The position numbers and the translations under genes were made by a program. A model generated the notes under the pieces. The model made no database searches, was not told the origin of the DNA, and was given only the letters and a program-made list of their open reading frames with translations. A stretch of DNA of 64,000 nt from Christiangramia bathymodioli (GTDB taxonomy: Bacteria > Bacteroidota > Bacteroidia > Flavobacteriales > Flavobacteriaceae), in assembly GCA_009735695.1 (NCBI GenBank), contig SRSL01000001.1, positions 1,398,660-1,462,659 on the forward strand. Reading direction: 5' to 3'. Shown here in pieces: positions 1-7,707 of this stretch. The stretch's first letter is position 1; each line of letters begins with the position of its first letter.

Positions 1-1050
1 TCGAATATAGTCTGCATTTCTCATAACTTCATTTTTTGAGTAATTTGCAAATCCACACATTTGAACATCATATAAGGCCATATTTATTCTTGTTGCAATC
101 CACTTACCTGACTCATTTTCGTTATCCCCAGGAATATATCTCCTAAAGGCATTCTCCCCGAAAACCACCTTGACCATATCGACACAATCATGAAACCTAT
201 TTCTATATTCTTTAGCCTTTTCTTCTGCTAAATATCGATTATCTCGCAATTCACGGTTGCAAAATTGTTTCATACTGGGTTTATAATTCAAGTAAGTTTT
301 CTCGCTAAGTGCGAAAAATCGGAGAATCATTCCACGGTATATCATTCTCTTTTTGAAATTATCCTTTCTTACAAGTTGATGATACGTTTCATTTTGTTCT
401 AATTCAGCGAGTAGTCGAACATATTCACCACGATAAACCGTATTTCTAATTTCATCCTCATTCAATTTGATAGAACCTGTGTTGAGCCTTTCAAATATTT
501 CAAACTTTACATCTTCATTGGACTCTTTTTTAATTACAATGGTGTGTAAGGTGGTTGTTCTAATTTTATTCTGATATTCTTTCTCTAATTCAGCAAATGT
601 TTTCCTATTTAATTCTTTAAACACTTTAAGACCTGTGAGTTTAAACTGTTCTCCATCGGGGAAAGCTCCATTAATAAAAGATAAAAAAGAGGTTAACCTT
701 TGTTGTCCATCAATAACACTATAAGTACTGTCTTTCTCTTCAGCGAGATAAATTACAGGTATTGGAACTTCCATGAGAACCGACTCAATTAACTTACTCG
801 CAATTTTTGGTGTAGCCACAAAATTCCTTTGATATTCAGGTTGTAGCTCTAAATCTCCATCTTGAAGCATAGAAGAGAATTCCCTAATTGAGAAATCTTT
901 GGCTTGCCAGATAATTTTTCTTTCATCTTCATTCTTTTCAAGTTCTAATTCATAATCATCCGTTACATCTAAGAAATCCTGTTCTTCTTCTTGTTGTAAT
1001 TCCTCCAGTGTTTTCTGACTCATTGAATTTGTATAGTTAAGGTTGGACAT
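1..1050 (-). CDS. DUF262 (GmrSD N-terminal) protein, partial
   Basis: The minus-strand frame is open from the ATG at 1050 to the left edge (350 codons), so the C-terminus is missing. Around residue 115 it carries DGQQRLTS, the signature of the DUF262 ParB/sulfiredoxin-like fold found in GmrS and related nucleotide-binding proteins, followed by FEIFERLNTGSIKLNEDE, a typical DUF262 block. In type IV restriction (GmrSD) this domain binds or hydrolyses nucleotide to drive a nuclease domain; many stand-alone family members are of unknown function. An alternative start lies at 1023. The position at the edge of an island with a recombinase and a stress or defence operon fits a defence role, but no nuclease domain is visible here, so GmrSD activity is inference. 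Confidence 0.85.
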   Translation of the reverse strand, partial: MSNLNYTNSMSQKTLEELQQEEEQDFLDVTDDYELELEKNEDERKIIWQAKDFSIREFSSMLQDGDLELQPEYQRNFVATPKIASKLIESVLMEVPIPVIYLAEEKDSTYSVIDGQQRLTSFLSFINGAFPDGEQFKLTGLKVFKELNRKTFAELEKEYQNKIRTTTLHTIVIKKESNEDVKFEIFERLNTGSIKLNEDEIRNTVYRGEYVRLLAELEQNETYHQLVRKDNFKKRMIYRGMILRFFALSEKTYLNYKPSMKQFCNRELRDNRYLAEEKAKEYRNRFHDCVDMVKVVFGENAFRRYIPGDNENESGKWIATRINMALYDVQMCGFANYSKNEVMRNADYIR

Positions 1051-1101
1051 GGTTACATCGTAGGGAATTCTTATTCTTGGTTAAATATATAAGAATTTTT
1101 T

Positions 1102-1278
1102 TTAGAATTTCTCCAATACACCAAGACCGAATAGTGCAAAATCATATTTAACTGGGTTTAATGGGTCCAGTTTACGAAGTGAAGCCTCAAGTTCTTTGAA
1201 GGCTTTTACATCATTTTGATTACGCTTTAGTAACCCTAATTTGCGAGCAACATTTCCAGAATGTACGTCAAGTTGACA
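1102..1278 (-). pseudogene. 3' stump of a TIGR02757/DUF2400 family gene
   Basis: Reading the minus strand, codons from about 1276 to the TAA at 1102-1104 give a C-terminal tail beginning QLDVHSGNVARKLGLL and ending KYDFALFGLGVLEKF. I recognise this as the end of the TIGR02757 (DUF2400) family, whose members are around 250 residues; only about the last 58 codons remain. The family homology stops abruptly near 1279, where unrelated sequence begins and an in-frame stop lies immediately upstream. The stump sits just behind the DUF262 gene on the same strand. It is probably a relic of recombination or element insertion. The function of the family is not established. Confidence 0.6.
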
Positions 1279-1647
1279 TTATAAAACAGGAGGAAATAAA
1301 TTACTATAACCCAAAGACTAAAATTTTCCATTTCGAAATCTCTAGTTCTCAATTAAGGCAGGTTTGTACGGTGGTAAATATTTTGGAAAAAATAGCCAAT
1401 ACTAGACTTGGTAAGCCTTTAAAGAAAAGTACTTGAAAAATTAGTCATAACAACCTTCCTAGCTCTACCCTGTCATTATAAACCGTATTTTGGACATAAA
1501 AGTACCGTTTAAGCGGTATTACGGTCATTTATTTTAATTAAGCCCAGTTGATATAATTTCCGCTGATTTTAGGAATTATTTAAATTTATTTTCTGGTGTA
1601 TTATTCATAATATCAGTTAATTGAAAGAGTGATTTAATATTCCTGTG
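1279..1647. other. AT-rich gap with orphan reading-frame fragment and ACCGT palindromes
   Basis: No complete gene is seen. On the plus strand a frame from about 1289 to a TGA at 1434-1436 reads like a protein end (ISSSQLRQVCTVVNILEKI near its middle) but has no start and runs back antisense through the DUF2400 stump; I do not recognise it. Between 1483 and 1525 the motif ACCGT or its complement occurs four times, including the palindrome TACCG-TTTAAG-CGGTA at 1503-1518, which resembles an operator for the gene that starts at 1648. Confidence 0.35.
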
Positions 1648-2094
1648 ATGCCAATTTCCGATAACAACTTTCAATGGAGGCCTAATGACAACGGCTCATT
1701 GACAAATTTGAGATATGATTTGGAGGCTGAGAAGTGGATTCAATCCGTAAGGCGAGCTGAAACCAAATTGTCAAGGCGGTCAATTAAACATGTGAAAGGA
1801 GATTTGGGTATAATTTCGATGGTTCTCACGATACCCTTGCTATTATTAATATTCATGATACTTATACCCGTTCAAATTGTCAAAGTGGTATTTAGGTATA
1901 ACTTTAAAATATTTCCTGGTGACCCTCCAACAGGCAAAATTCTTACAGATAAAGAAAAGTTTGATATTAGAATCAAGGAAATTAAAAGAAGATACTCTTC
2001 CTCAACATCAAGACGTACTATTCCCACCGATATGACGGAGGAAGAAATGATAGAACTTGCTGCATATGTTAGAGTCACTAATAATGGTAAATGA
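1648..2094 (+). CDS. small membrane-anchored hypothetical protein
   Basis: This 148-residue protein matches no family I recognise. I chose the ATG at 1648; a GTG directly before it at 1645 is also possible. A basic N-terminal half (residues about 30-50, rich in Arg and Lys) is followed by one strongly hydrophobic stretch at about residues 55-80 (LTIPLLLLIFMILIPVQIV), then a charged C-terminal tail of about 65 residues. That suggests a single-pass membrane protein with small domains on either side. It lies between island debris and the serine recombinase and is preceded by an AT-rich region with ACCGT palindromes. It is probably an accessory gene of the island; no function can be assigned. Confidence 0.55.
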   Translation: MPISDNNFQWRPNDNGSLTNLRYDLEAEKWIQSVRRAETKLSRRSIKHVKGDLGIISMVLTIPLLLLIFMILIPVQIVKVVFRYNFKIFPGDPPTGKILTDKEKFDIRIKEIKRRYSSSTSRRTIPTDMTEEEMIELAAYVRVTNNGK

Positions 2095-2232
2095 AACTGT
2101 TCAATTCGCATAAAGTACCCAGAAATTCCTTGTTGATTTAAATTTAGGCTGTAATCTTAAATGAAGTCAATTAGTGTTGGTCTCAGCTCAGAAAATCTGT
2201 TGATTTTGGTTTAAAAAAATTAGGAGGCTAAA

Positions 2233-2271
2233 AGTAAATCAATTATATTTGATTTCTCGCTAAAATTTACT
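2233..2271. promoter_or_regulatory. nested inverted repeats and -7 box before the recombinase
   Basis: The segment holds AAATCAA-TTATAT-TTGATTT (2236-2255), a perfect 7-bp inverted repeat, and a second pair AGTAAAT (2233-2239) and ATTTACT (2265-2271). TATATTTG at 2244-2251 matches the Bacteroidetes -7 consensus TAnnTTTG and lies inside the first repeat; no well-spaced -33 TTG is visible. The layout fits a recombinase-bound crossover or operator site overlapping its own promoter. This is inference. Confidence 0.4.
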
Positions 2272-2274
2272 CTA

Positions 2275-2910
2275 ATGAACTTTTTCTTTTATTCTCGCAT
2301 CTCCACTATAGGGCAAAATGTAAGTAGGCAAATTGAAAATTTTAAAACAGTTCCAGGATTCCATTCTCAAAATCTATTTGTGGATAAAATTCAGGGGAAC
2401 GTTCCTTTTATAGAACGCCCTGAAGCTGCCAAACTATTTGATGCGGTAACTACAATAAAAAGGGATGGTGATAATGTTACAGTGGTCATTGATAGTATAG
2501 ACCGATTGGGAAGAAATTTATTGGATATTCTTCATACAATTGAGCGGTTCACTAAAAATGGAATCAATGTTCAATCTATGAAAGAAGGATTTCAAACATT
2601 GGTGAATGGAAAGGAGAATCCCATTGCCAAAGTAGTCGTAAGCGTTATGGGCTCGATTGCCGAAATGGAGCGAGATAGAATTAAGGAAAGGACTAAGGAG
2701 GGTATTCATATTGCTAAGGCTCAGGGTAAATTCAAAGGGAGGAAGCCTGGTTCGGTGCAACCTGATACAAAATTGTTAGAGAGGCATCCTATAATCGTTG
2801 CTAAGCTCAAAAAAGGATTGACCTATAGGGAGATTGCTGATATTACAGGTAAGAGTACGGCTACGGTGGCTAAGGTGAAAAAGGTTTTGAATAAGCGGTC
2901 TATATTATAG
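2275..2910 (+). CDS. serine recombinase, resolvase/invertase family
   Basis: The 211-residue protein has the resolvase N-terminal catalytic domain: YSRIST at residues 6-11 places the nucleophile Ser10 and Arg8 exactly where gamma-delta resolvase has them, and IDRLGRN at 75-81 supplies the two active-site arginines (77 and 80). The dimerisation E-helix follows (AEMERDRIKERTKEG, 129-143), then a GRKPG linker and a helix-turn-helix at about 176-203 (YREIADITGKSTATVAKVKK). Such small serine recombinases resolve or invert DNA between short sites. Paired inverted repeats directly upstream are a candidate target. Unlike large serine integrases it lacks a zinc-ribbon or coiled-coil tail, so it is unlikely to be the integrase that placed this island in a tRNA gene. 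Confidence 0.9.
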   Translation: MNFFFYSRISTIGQNVSRQIENFKTVPGFHSQNLFVDKIQGNVPFIERPEAAKLFDAVTTIKRDGDNVTVVIDSIDRLGRNLLDILHTIERFTKNGINVQSMKEGFQTLVNGKENPIAKVVVSVMGSIAEMERDRIKERTKEGIHIAKAQGKFKGRKPGSVQPDTKLLERHPIIVAKLKKGLTYREIADITGKSTATVAKVKKVLNKRSIL

Positions 2911-2922
2911 GTTGAATAACAG

Positions 2923-2942
2923 CTTTTTTTTTTAAAAAAAAG
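2923..2942. terminator. T10-A8 palindrome between convergent genes
   Basis: A run of ten T followed by eight A, flanked by C and G, sits between the converging recombinase and DUF2130 genes. It could act as a weak bidirectional terminator. Confidence 0.35.
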
Positions 2943-2997
2943 GTATATCATGTACTATAATTAGAGAATATTTATATTCCGAAACTGGTATGAAAAA

Positions 2998-4272
2998 TCA
3001 TTTACTATTTGAAAGATTATCAAATTTTTCTTTCATAGTGGGATTTCCATGAGTTAATTTTTTAATTGTTAAATCATCAGCTTTATTATTCGCAAGGCGT
3101 AAATTATTTTCAGAGGATAATAATGCGTCCTTTGTTTTCTGAAGATGCGAAATAGTCTTATCAATCTCATCAATAGCTTTTTTAAATTTTCGACTAGCTA
3201 AATCATAATTTCTCGCAAATCCCGTCTTAAATGTATTTATTTTTTCTTCAAAATTTGTGATATCTATATTTTGGTTTCTGATTAGATTTAATTCTGCTTT
3301 ATATTTCAAAGAATTCATAGCAGCGTTTCTAAGAAGAGTGATAATGGGAATGAAAAATTGTGGTCTCACAACGTACATTTTCTTGTGTTTATGGCTAACA
3401 TCGACTATCCCAGTGTTGTAAAATTCATTATCCAATTCAAGTAGAGAAACAAGTACAGCATATTCACAATTTTTGTTATTGCGGTCCTTATCTAATTTGG
3501 TGAAGAAATCTTCATTTTTCTTTTTAGTGGCTGTCTCCTCATTCTCATTTTTCATTTCAAACATAATAGAAGTAATTTCATTCCCATCCTCATCTGTTTC
3601 TCTATAGATATAATCTCCTTTACTACCTCCACTTGAATCATTGTCCTTTTCAAAATAGGCATTTTGAAAAGCAGTCGCTCTTATTTTATTGAATTCCGCT
3701 TCACAATGTTGTTCTAGGGTCTCACCTATCATTTTGGTAGAAAGTTTAAGCTTAAAATCTTTCAAACGAGCAATTTCCTCGTCTTTCATTTTGATAGTTT
3801 CATCTTTAATAATAAGCTTCCCGTTAAACTCTTCTTTTATGGACTTTTCAAGTAATTCTTTTTCTGTTTCTTTTATTTTCAAATCGTTGGCCAAGCTATC
3901 CCTCTCTTTTTCTATGTTTTTTACCGCTTCTGAAACTTCCAATTTTTTTGCTGTCTCCGCATTTTCGATTTGAGCCTTCATATGAGAAATCTCCAATTCT
4001 TTATCAGCTAATCTTTTGGCTAAAACACTCTTACTTTCTGCTTTTAATTCTGTTAGTTCTTTATCCTTTTTTGCTAATTTTTCTTGTAAAGATTGTCGAA
4101 TTTTAGCTTCAGCCAGTTCCACAGCATTTTCTTTTTCTTTCTCAGCCAGAGCTAATCTTTTATTTAATTCTTCATTAAATTCATGATTTCTAACTTGTTT
4201 AAGAATATCAGCGTACCCAGCTTCATCTACTTTAAAAGCTTTTTTACAATTCGGACAAATAATTTCATTCAT
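2998..4272 (-). CDS. DUF2130 domain protein, nuclease-like
   Basis: I place the start at 4272 ([13 protein letters not shown]), the usual N-terminus of this family, rather than 14 codons upstream; the product is 424 residues, the normal family length. A CPNC pair at residues 6-9 resembles half of a zinc ribbon. Residues 25-180 are a long Glu/Lys-rich coiled coil. The conserved C-terminal half has Glu185, then SKGDYIYRE with Asp220, then FEMKNE with Glu239-x-Lys241, an E...D...ExK arrangement like the PD-(D/E)XK nuclease core. DUF2130 (PF09903) has no proven biochemical role that I can cite; a nuclease role is inferred from that motif and from the island setting. It is followed by the convergent recombinase. 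Confidence 0.85.
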   Translation of the reverse strand: MNEIICPNCKKAFKVDEAGYADILKQVRNHEFNEELNKRLALAEKEKENAVELAEAKIRQSLQEKLAKKDKELTELKAESKSVLAKRLADKELEISHMKAQIENAETAKKLEVSEAVKNIEKERDSLANDLKIKETEKELLEKSIKEEFNGKLIIKDETIKMKDEEIARLKDFKLKLSTKMIGETLEQHCEAEFNKIRATAFQNAYFEKDNDSSGGSKGDYIYRETDEDGNEITSIMFEMKNENEETATKKKNEDFFTKLDKDRNNKNCEYAVLVSLLELDNEFYNTGIVDVSHKHKKMYVVRPQFFIPIITLLRNAAMNSLKYKAELNLIRNQNIDITNFEEKINTFKTGFARNYDLASRKFKKAIDEIDKTISHLQKTKDALLSSENNLRLANNKADDLTIKKLTHGNPTMKEKFDNLSNSK

Positions 4273-4345
4273 GACTTTAGTTTTAAATGAGCTAAAATGG
4301 CATAAGTCAACCAAACGGTTTCGATGGAGTAAGCATAGAAAAATC

Positions 4346-4370
4346 TGTAATCAGAGATTACTTTTTCCGA
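4346..4370 (-). terminator. hairpin with flanking A and T tracts downstream of the Hsp70 operon
   Basis: GTAATC (4347-4352) and GATTAC (4356-4361) form a 6-bp stem with a 3-base loop, with T runs on both strands. It lies about 160 bases beyond the stop of the last operon gene and could terminate transcription in either direction. Confidence 0.4.
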
Positions 4371-4524
4371 ATTGAATGTAACCCTACAAAACCAATCTTT
4401 ACAGCGGTTGAGTGCGAAAGATATCTAATGAAAATAATAATTTTTTAATAATTTCTCTGGATTAGTTCGGTATGGAGCCTTTTTGGCAAGAGGAAGAGTT
4501 TTTAAAACACCCAGAGTTAATTAC

Positions 4525-4842
4525 TTAATTTGATTGTTTGTTAAAGATATTCCTCTGACCAAAAAATATACTAATAATCAATCCCATTCCTATAATATTA
4601 TCAACCATATTCCAAATTTCTCTTCCCAATGCAATTTTAAAAAAGGGTTGGAAGAGTAGAGCGAGCCCAATATAAATTATGATTTCAATTTCATTATTCT
4701 TTTTATTTGCTTTATATGCTAAAACTCCAAAGCCAAAAAAGGCGGCAAATCGAACAAGCTCATAAAATCCGTATGGCATATCCAATAGGCATACGAACAA
4801 TAAAATTGCTAATAAAGCTTTAATAAAAGCTTCAAGTTTCAT
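4525..4842 (-). CDS. small DUF6804-like membrane protein
   Basis: This 105-residue protein is nearly all hydrophobic, with four probable membrane segments at about residues 5-20, 27-45, 50-70 and 82-97. The MPYGFYELVRFAAFFGFGVLAYKA stretch resembles the small DUF6804 proteins common in flavobacteria; I am moderately sure of that family name. Its start overlaps the end of the TerB-like gene by 11 bases, so it is translated as the last member of the Hsp70 operon. Function is unknown; a membrane partner for the cytoplasmic components is a plausible guess. Confidence 0.7.
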   Translation of the reverse strand: MKLEAFIKALLAILLFVCLLDMPYGFYELVRFAAFFGFGVLAYKANKKNNEIEIIIYIGLALLFQPFFKIALGREIWNMVDNIIGMGLIISIFFGQRNIFNKQSN

Positions 4843-5374
4843 TCTTATTTTCTTTAAAACTATTCAAGGTTTCATCATCCATTTCACTTATTAATTCAAA
4901 TTCATTTTCAATATGGGTGTCAAAAAAATCGTCTTGAAGCCTAGATAAATAGGAATCCGTAATAATGTCCTGTTCCAAATAGTCTTCAAAATCTGGATGT
5001 ATGTTCAAAATTACTTCGTTGTTAATTTTTAATTTTGAGCGGATGACTTTAAAAAACTTGATTTCGCTATATTCAACCTTGTCATCAGCTTTTATTGTTT
5101 GTATAGCAACTTCAATTAGCTTTAATTCTTTTGACTCTGATAAATCTGAAGTAGTTAATTCTTTAAAATAGTTTTTTAAAAATTCCTGCCCATTCTTGTT
5201 GATAGCAAGTAATAAGGCATCTAATTCCACATCGATATCAATGTCGCCAAAAGTTTTGTTCTCCTTGTGCAGTTTCTTAATAAGTTTTACTTCTCGTTTA
5301 TCTATATCGCCATCACAGGCCATACATGAAAATGCAGTCTTGAGTAATAGTTTGTTAAAAAGTATAACATCCAT
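4832..5374 (-). CDS. TerB-like protein
   Basis: The 180-residue acidic protein carries a TerB-type helical domain. The first half has ACDGDIDKREVKLIKKL (about residues 19-35), an acidic motif of the kind that binds metal in TerB, and the second half repeats it as KADDKVEYSEIKFFKVI. The last 45 residues are a strongly acidic tail. TerB domains occur in tellurite-resistance and other membrane-linked stress and phage-defence modules. The start codon follows the kinase-AAA+ gene by only 2 bases, and the 3' end overlaps the next gene. I infer that it works with that ATPase, perhaps as a metal-responsive partner. Confidence 0.8.
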   Translation of the reverse strand: MDVILFNKLLLKTAFSCMACDGDIDKREVKLIKKLHKENKTFGDIDIDVELDALLLAINKNGQEFLKNYFKELTTSDLSESKELKLIEVAIQTIKADDKVEYSEIKFFKVIRSKLKINNEVILNIHPDFEDYLEQDIITDSYLSRLQDDFFDTHIENEFELISEMDDETLNSFKENKNET

Positions 5375-5376
5375 GT

Positions 5377-7149
5377 CTATTTATTATTAAAGCCGATTTG
5401 TGGTCGGTCATTATTACCTCCTGAAAGGCCTTCCATTTTCGATTTAATAGCTTTATAACTACTTAAATCTTTTAGGGAGATTGAAGGTTTGTTAGTTTGA
5501 ATAGTTTCGAGTAAAATCTCTTTTGAAATCCTTGATTTAAGTTTTAGTGCCTTTCTTGAGGCTTCATCACAAAGGAATTTTATGTCGCTTGAAACATAAT
5601 TTTCTGTTGCCTTCGCAAGTAGTGAGTAATCTAACCCAATTTCACGAGGTCTTTTTTCTAGATAAAGCTTAAACATGAGTTCACGGGCTTCATGGTCAGG
5701 CGGAGGTATATAGATAACCTTATCTAATCTTCCCGCCCTTAAAATAGCGGGGTCAATTGAATTGGGACGATTAGTTGCACCAATAGTAAAAATGCCATCA
5801 TCACCGCAATTGTTCATTTGTGCTAGGAACTCATTTACCGCACTGGTATTCATGTGATTTATGCTAGAATTATCACGATTAGGAACAACTGCATCTAATT
5901 CATCAATGAAAATAATACTGGGGGCATTTTCACGGGCTTCATCAAATATATTTTTAATATTTTCCTGTGAAGCATTTACCCATTTACTTTGAATGTCAGA
6001 AGGTTTAAGCTGATAAAAATTAAAACCGATTTCTTCTGCCATTTGTTCTGCAAAAAACGTTTTACCACAACCTGGTGGGCCATAAAGCAACATTCCGTTT
6101 GGGATGGTCAAGCCATACTCTGCATATTGCTCTTTTTCGTTCAATGCATCAATTACATCCAATTTGATAGTATCTTTCAGTTCTTGCATTCCTGCAATTG
6201 CCGAAAATCCTTTTCCTTTCTTGAATTCTTTTAGTTTAGGTTTTAAGGTTTGTTGTGGCGAAGACAATTGTTGTACTTCTAATTCACCGTTAATAGCTTT
6301 TACAAAATCACTAACGTTATTAAAACGATTCTCGGCATTTGGTTGTAAAGCCTTGCTGATAATATTTTGGGTTTGTTCATCAGTAATATTCGAGAATCTT
6401 AAAGGCTTTTTTCGTTCGGCAATAACAGCATCTTCTAATTTTATGGTATCTGCCTTGTACTTTGAAATTTCTACGAACCAAGGTGGCAGACCTTCTAACA
6501 AATGATAATACAAAGCACCGACAGAAAATACATCACTATGAACAGAGAAGATTTTATTAAATGCTTCATTCGCTTGATAAAATGAGTTTAACCCTTCCTT
6601 CAAAAAATCTTTGTTGGATTGACATAAAAAACGAGCATATCCAAAATCAATAATTTTTGCAATAGAAAATTTACCTGATAAATCCAACATTACATTTAAG
6701 TTGGTAATATCATTGTGAATAATTGGATTGTTTGAAGAATGTAAATACTTCAATCCGTTTAATACACCTAAAATAATTTCTTTAGCTTCATAAATATTTA
6801 GCGACTGCTCACGTTTTAATTTATCCGCTAAAGTTTCACCACTAATAAAATCAAGAATAGCATAAGCGTATTTTTGGCCATTCAGAAGTAATTCACCACT
6901 ATCACAGTATTTAACCAAATTAGGATGTTGGACTTCCTTCAAAATTTCAACTTCCAATACATCACCATTTTTAGTAAACTGCGTTCTATCCAATTTGGAA
7001 TAAGCAAACAGTTTCAAAAATTTTGTTTTACCTTCTTGGTCTATAACACGATAGGTTTCGGCATAACTTCCTTTTTTCAGAAAGAAAATTATTTTATATT
7101 TCTCATTAATGGATTGACCCTTCGTTAATATGTGATTTGTCTGGTTCAT
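5377..7149 (-). CDS. protein kinase-AAA+ ATPase fusion
   Basis: The 590-residue protein joins two complete enzymes. Residues 15-290 are a Ser/Thr-type protein kinase: glycine-rich loop KKGSYAETY (25-33), Lys46 in KFLKLF, catalytic loop HNDITNLN (145-152, Asp147), DFG at 168-170, and HSDVFSVG in the F helix. The HRD motif is changed to HND and the usual loop Lys is Thr, so activity may be altered. Residues 315-545 are an FtsH/Cdc48-like AAA+ domain: Walker A GPPGCGKT (357-364), Walker B IIFIDELD (412-418), sensor Asn460 in GATNRP and arginine fingers near 471-474. No protease motif is present, so it is likely a remodelling ATPase. It abuts the SH3 gene without a gap. Confidence 0.93.
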   Translation of the reverse strand: MNQTNHILTKGQSINEKYKIIFFLKKGSYAETYRVIDQEGKTKFLKLFAYSKLDRTQFTKNGDVLEVEILKEVQHPNLVKYCDSGELLLNGQKYAYAILDFISGETLADKLKREQSLNIYEAKEIILGVLNGLKYLHSSNNPIIHNDITNLNVMLDLSGKFSIAKIIDFGYARFLCQSNKDFLKEGLNSFYQANEAFNKIFSVHSDVFSVGALYYHLLEGLPPWFVEISKYKADTIKLEDAVIAERKKPLRFSNITDEQTQNIISKALQPNAENRFNNVSDFVKAINGELEVQQLSSPQQTLKPKLKEFKKGKGFSAIAGMQELKDTIKLDVIDALNEKEQYAEYGLTIPNGMLLYGPPGCGKTFFAEQMAEEIGFNFYQLKPSDIQSKWVNASQENIKNIFDEARENAPSIIFIDELDAVVPNRDNSSINHMNTSAVNEFLAQMNNCGDDGIFTIGATNRPNSIDPAILRAGRLDKVIYIPPPDHEARELMFKLYLEKRPREIGLDYSLLAKATENYVSSDIKFLCDEASRKALKLKSRISKEILLETIQTNKPSISLKDLSSYKAIKSKMEGLSGGNNDRPQIGFNNK

Positions 7150-7695
7150 TTAATTTCTGGACGTTGATACATAGAAACTCCATTCATAAACATAATTACT
7201 TTGCATATTTTCAGTTCCATAGTCTGGTAAGACACCAGGTGCCGATGCTCTATATGTATATGAACCTGAGGAAGAAGTCAATGTTTTTCTTTCTTGAGGT
7301 GAAAATGTATATAATTCACTATTCAATTTTAAAGTTAGTGTAAGACTTGTATTGTTATGGATTTTGATAATTGGCTTTGTAGAACTTGTCTTTCCAATAG
7401 GTGTGAAAATACCATTTTCATTTTTAGGTAATGCTCTGTCCAGTTGAACGAAACTTGAATGGACAAATCCCTCTTCATTTGTTTCAATGTTTAGAACCTG
7501 ATAAAATCCATTTATTTTCTCTTTTGAAATGACAAAAAGTGCAGCTCCACTTGGTAAAGATGATATAATCTCACATGTAGTATTTGATTCAGTTCTGAAA
7601 TTCACTTGCTTAATTACATACCCTAAATAGCTCTGAGCGTTTGAAAAGGTGACTAAGCTCAAGAATAATATCAGAGATAATAAGTATTTTTTCAT
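7150..7695 (-). CDS. secreted SH3-domain protein
   Basis: The 181-residue product starts with a clear Sec signal peptide (MKKYLLSLILFLSLVTFSNA) cleaved near residue 20. Residues 23-85 form a bacterial SH3 domain (VNFRTESNTTCEIISSLPSGAALFV, then EGFVHSSFVQ). The rest (about 100-181) is a beta-rich region with IKIHNNTSLTLTLKLN that I do not recognise; it looks like a small immunoglobulin-type or carbohydrate-binding fold. Bacterial SH3 domains often bind peptidoglycan or envelope proteins. It is the only fully exported member of the Hsp70 operon, 12 bases after the Hsp70 gene and directly before the kinase-AAA+ gene, so an envelope-sensing role is a reasonable inference. Confidence 0.8.
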   Translation of the reverse strand: MKKYLLSLILFLSLVTFSNAQSYLGYVIKQVNFRTESNTTCEIISSLPSGAALFVISKEKINGFYQVLNIETNEEGFVHSSFVQLDRALPKNENGIFTPIGKTSSTKPIIKIHNNTSLTLTLKLNSELYTFSPQERKTLTSSSGSYTYRASAPGVLPDYGTENMQSNYVYEWSFYVSTSRN

Positions 7696-7707
7696 TTTAT
7701 TAAAATT

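Noticed and set aside
2275..2910. Serine recombinase as the integrase of the tRNA-Asp island
   Set aside because: It is a small resolvase-type enzyme; tRNA-targeting insertion normally uses a tyrosine integrase, which is not in view.
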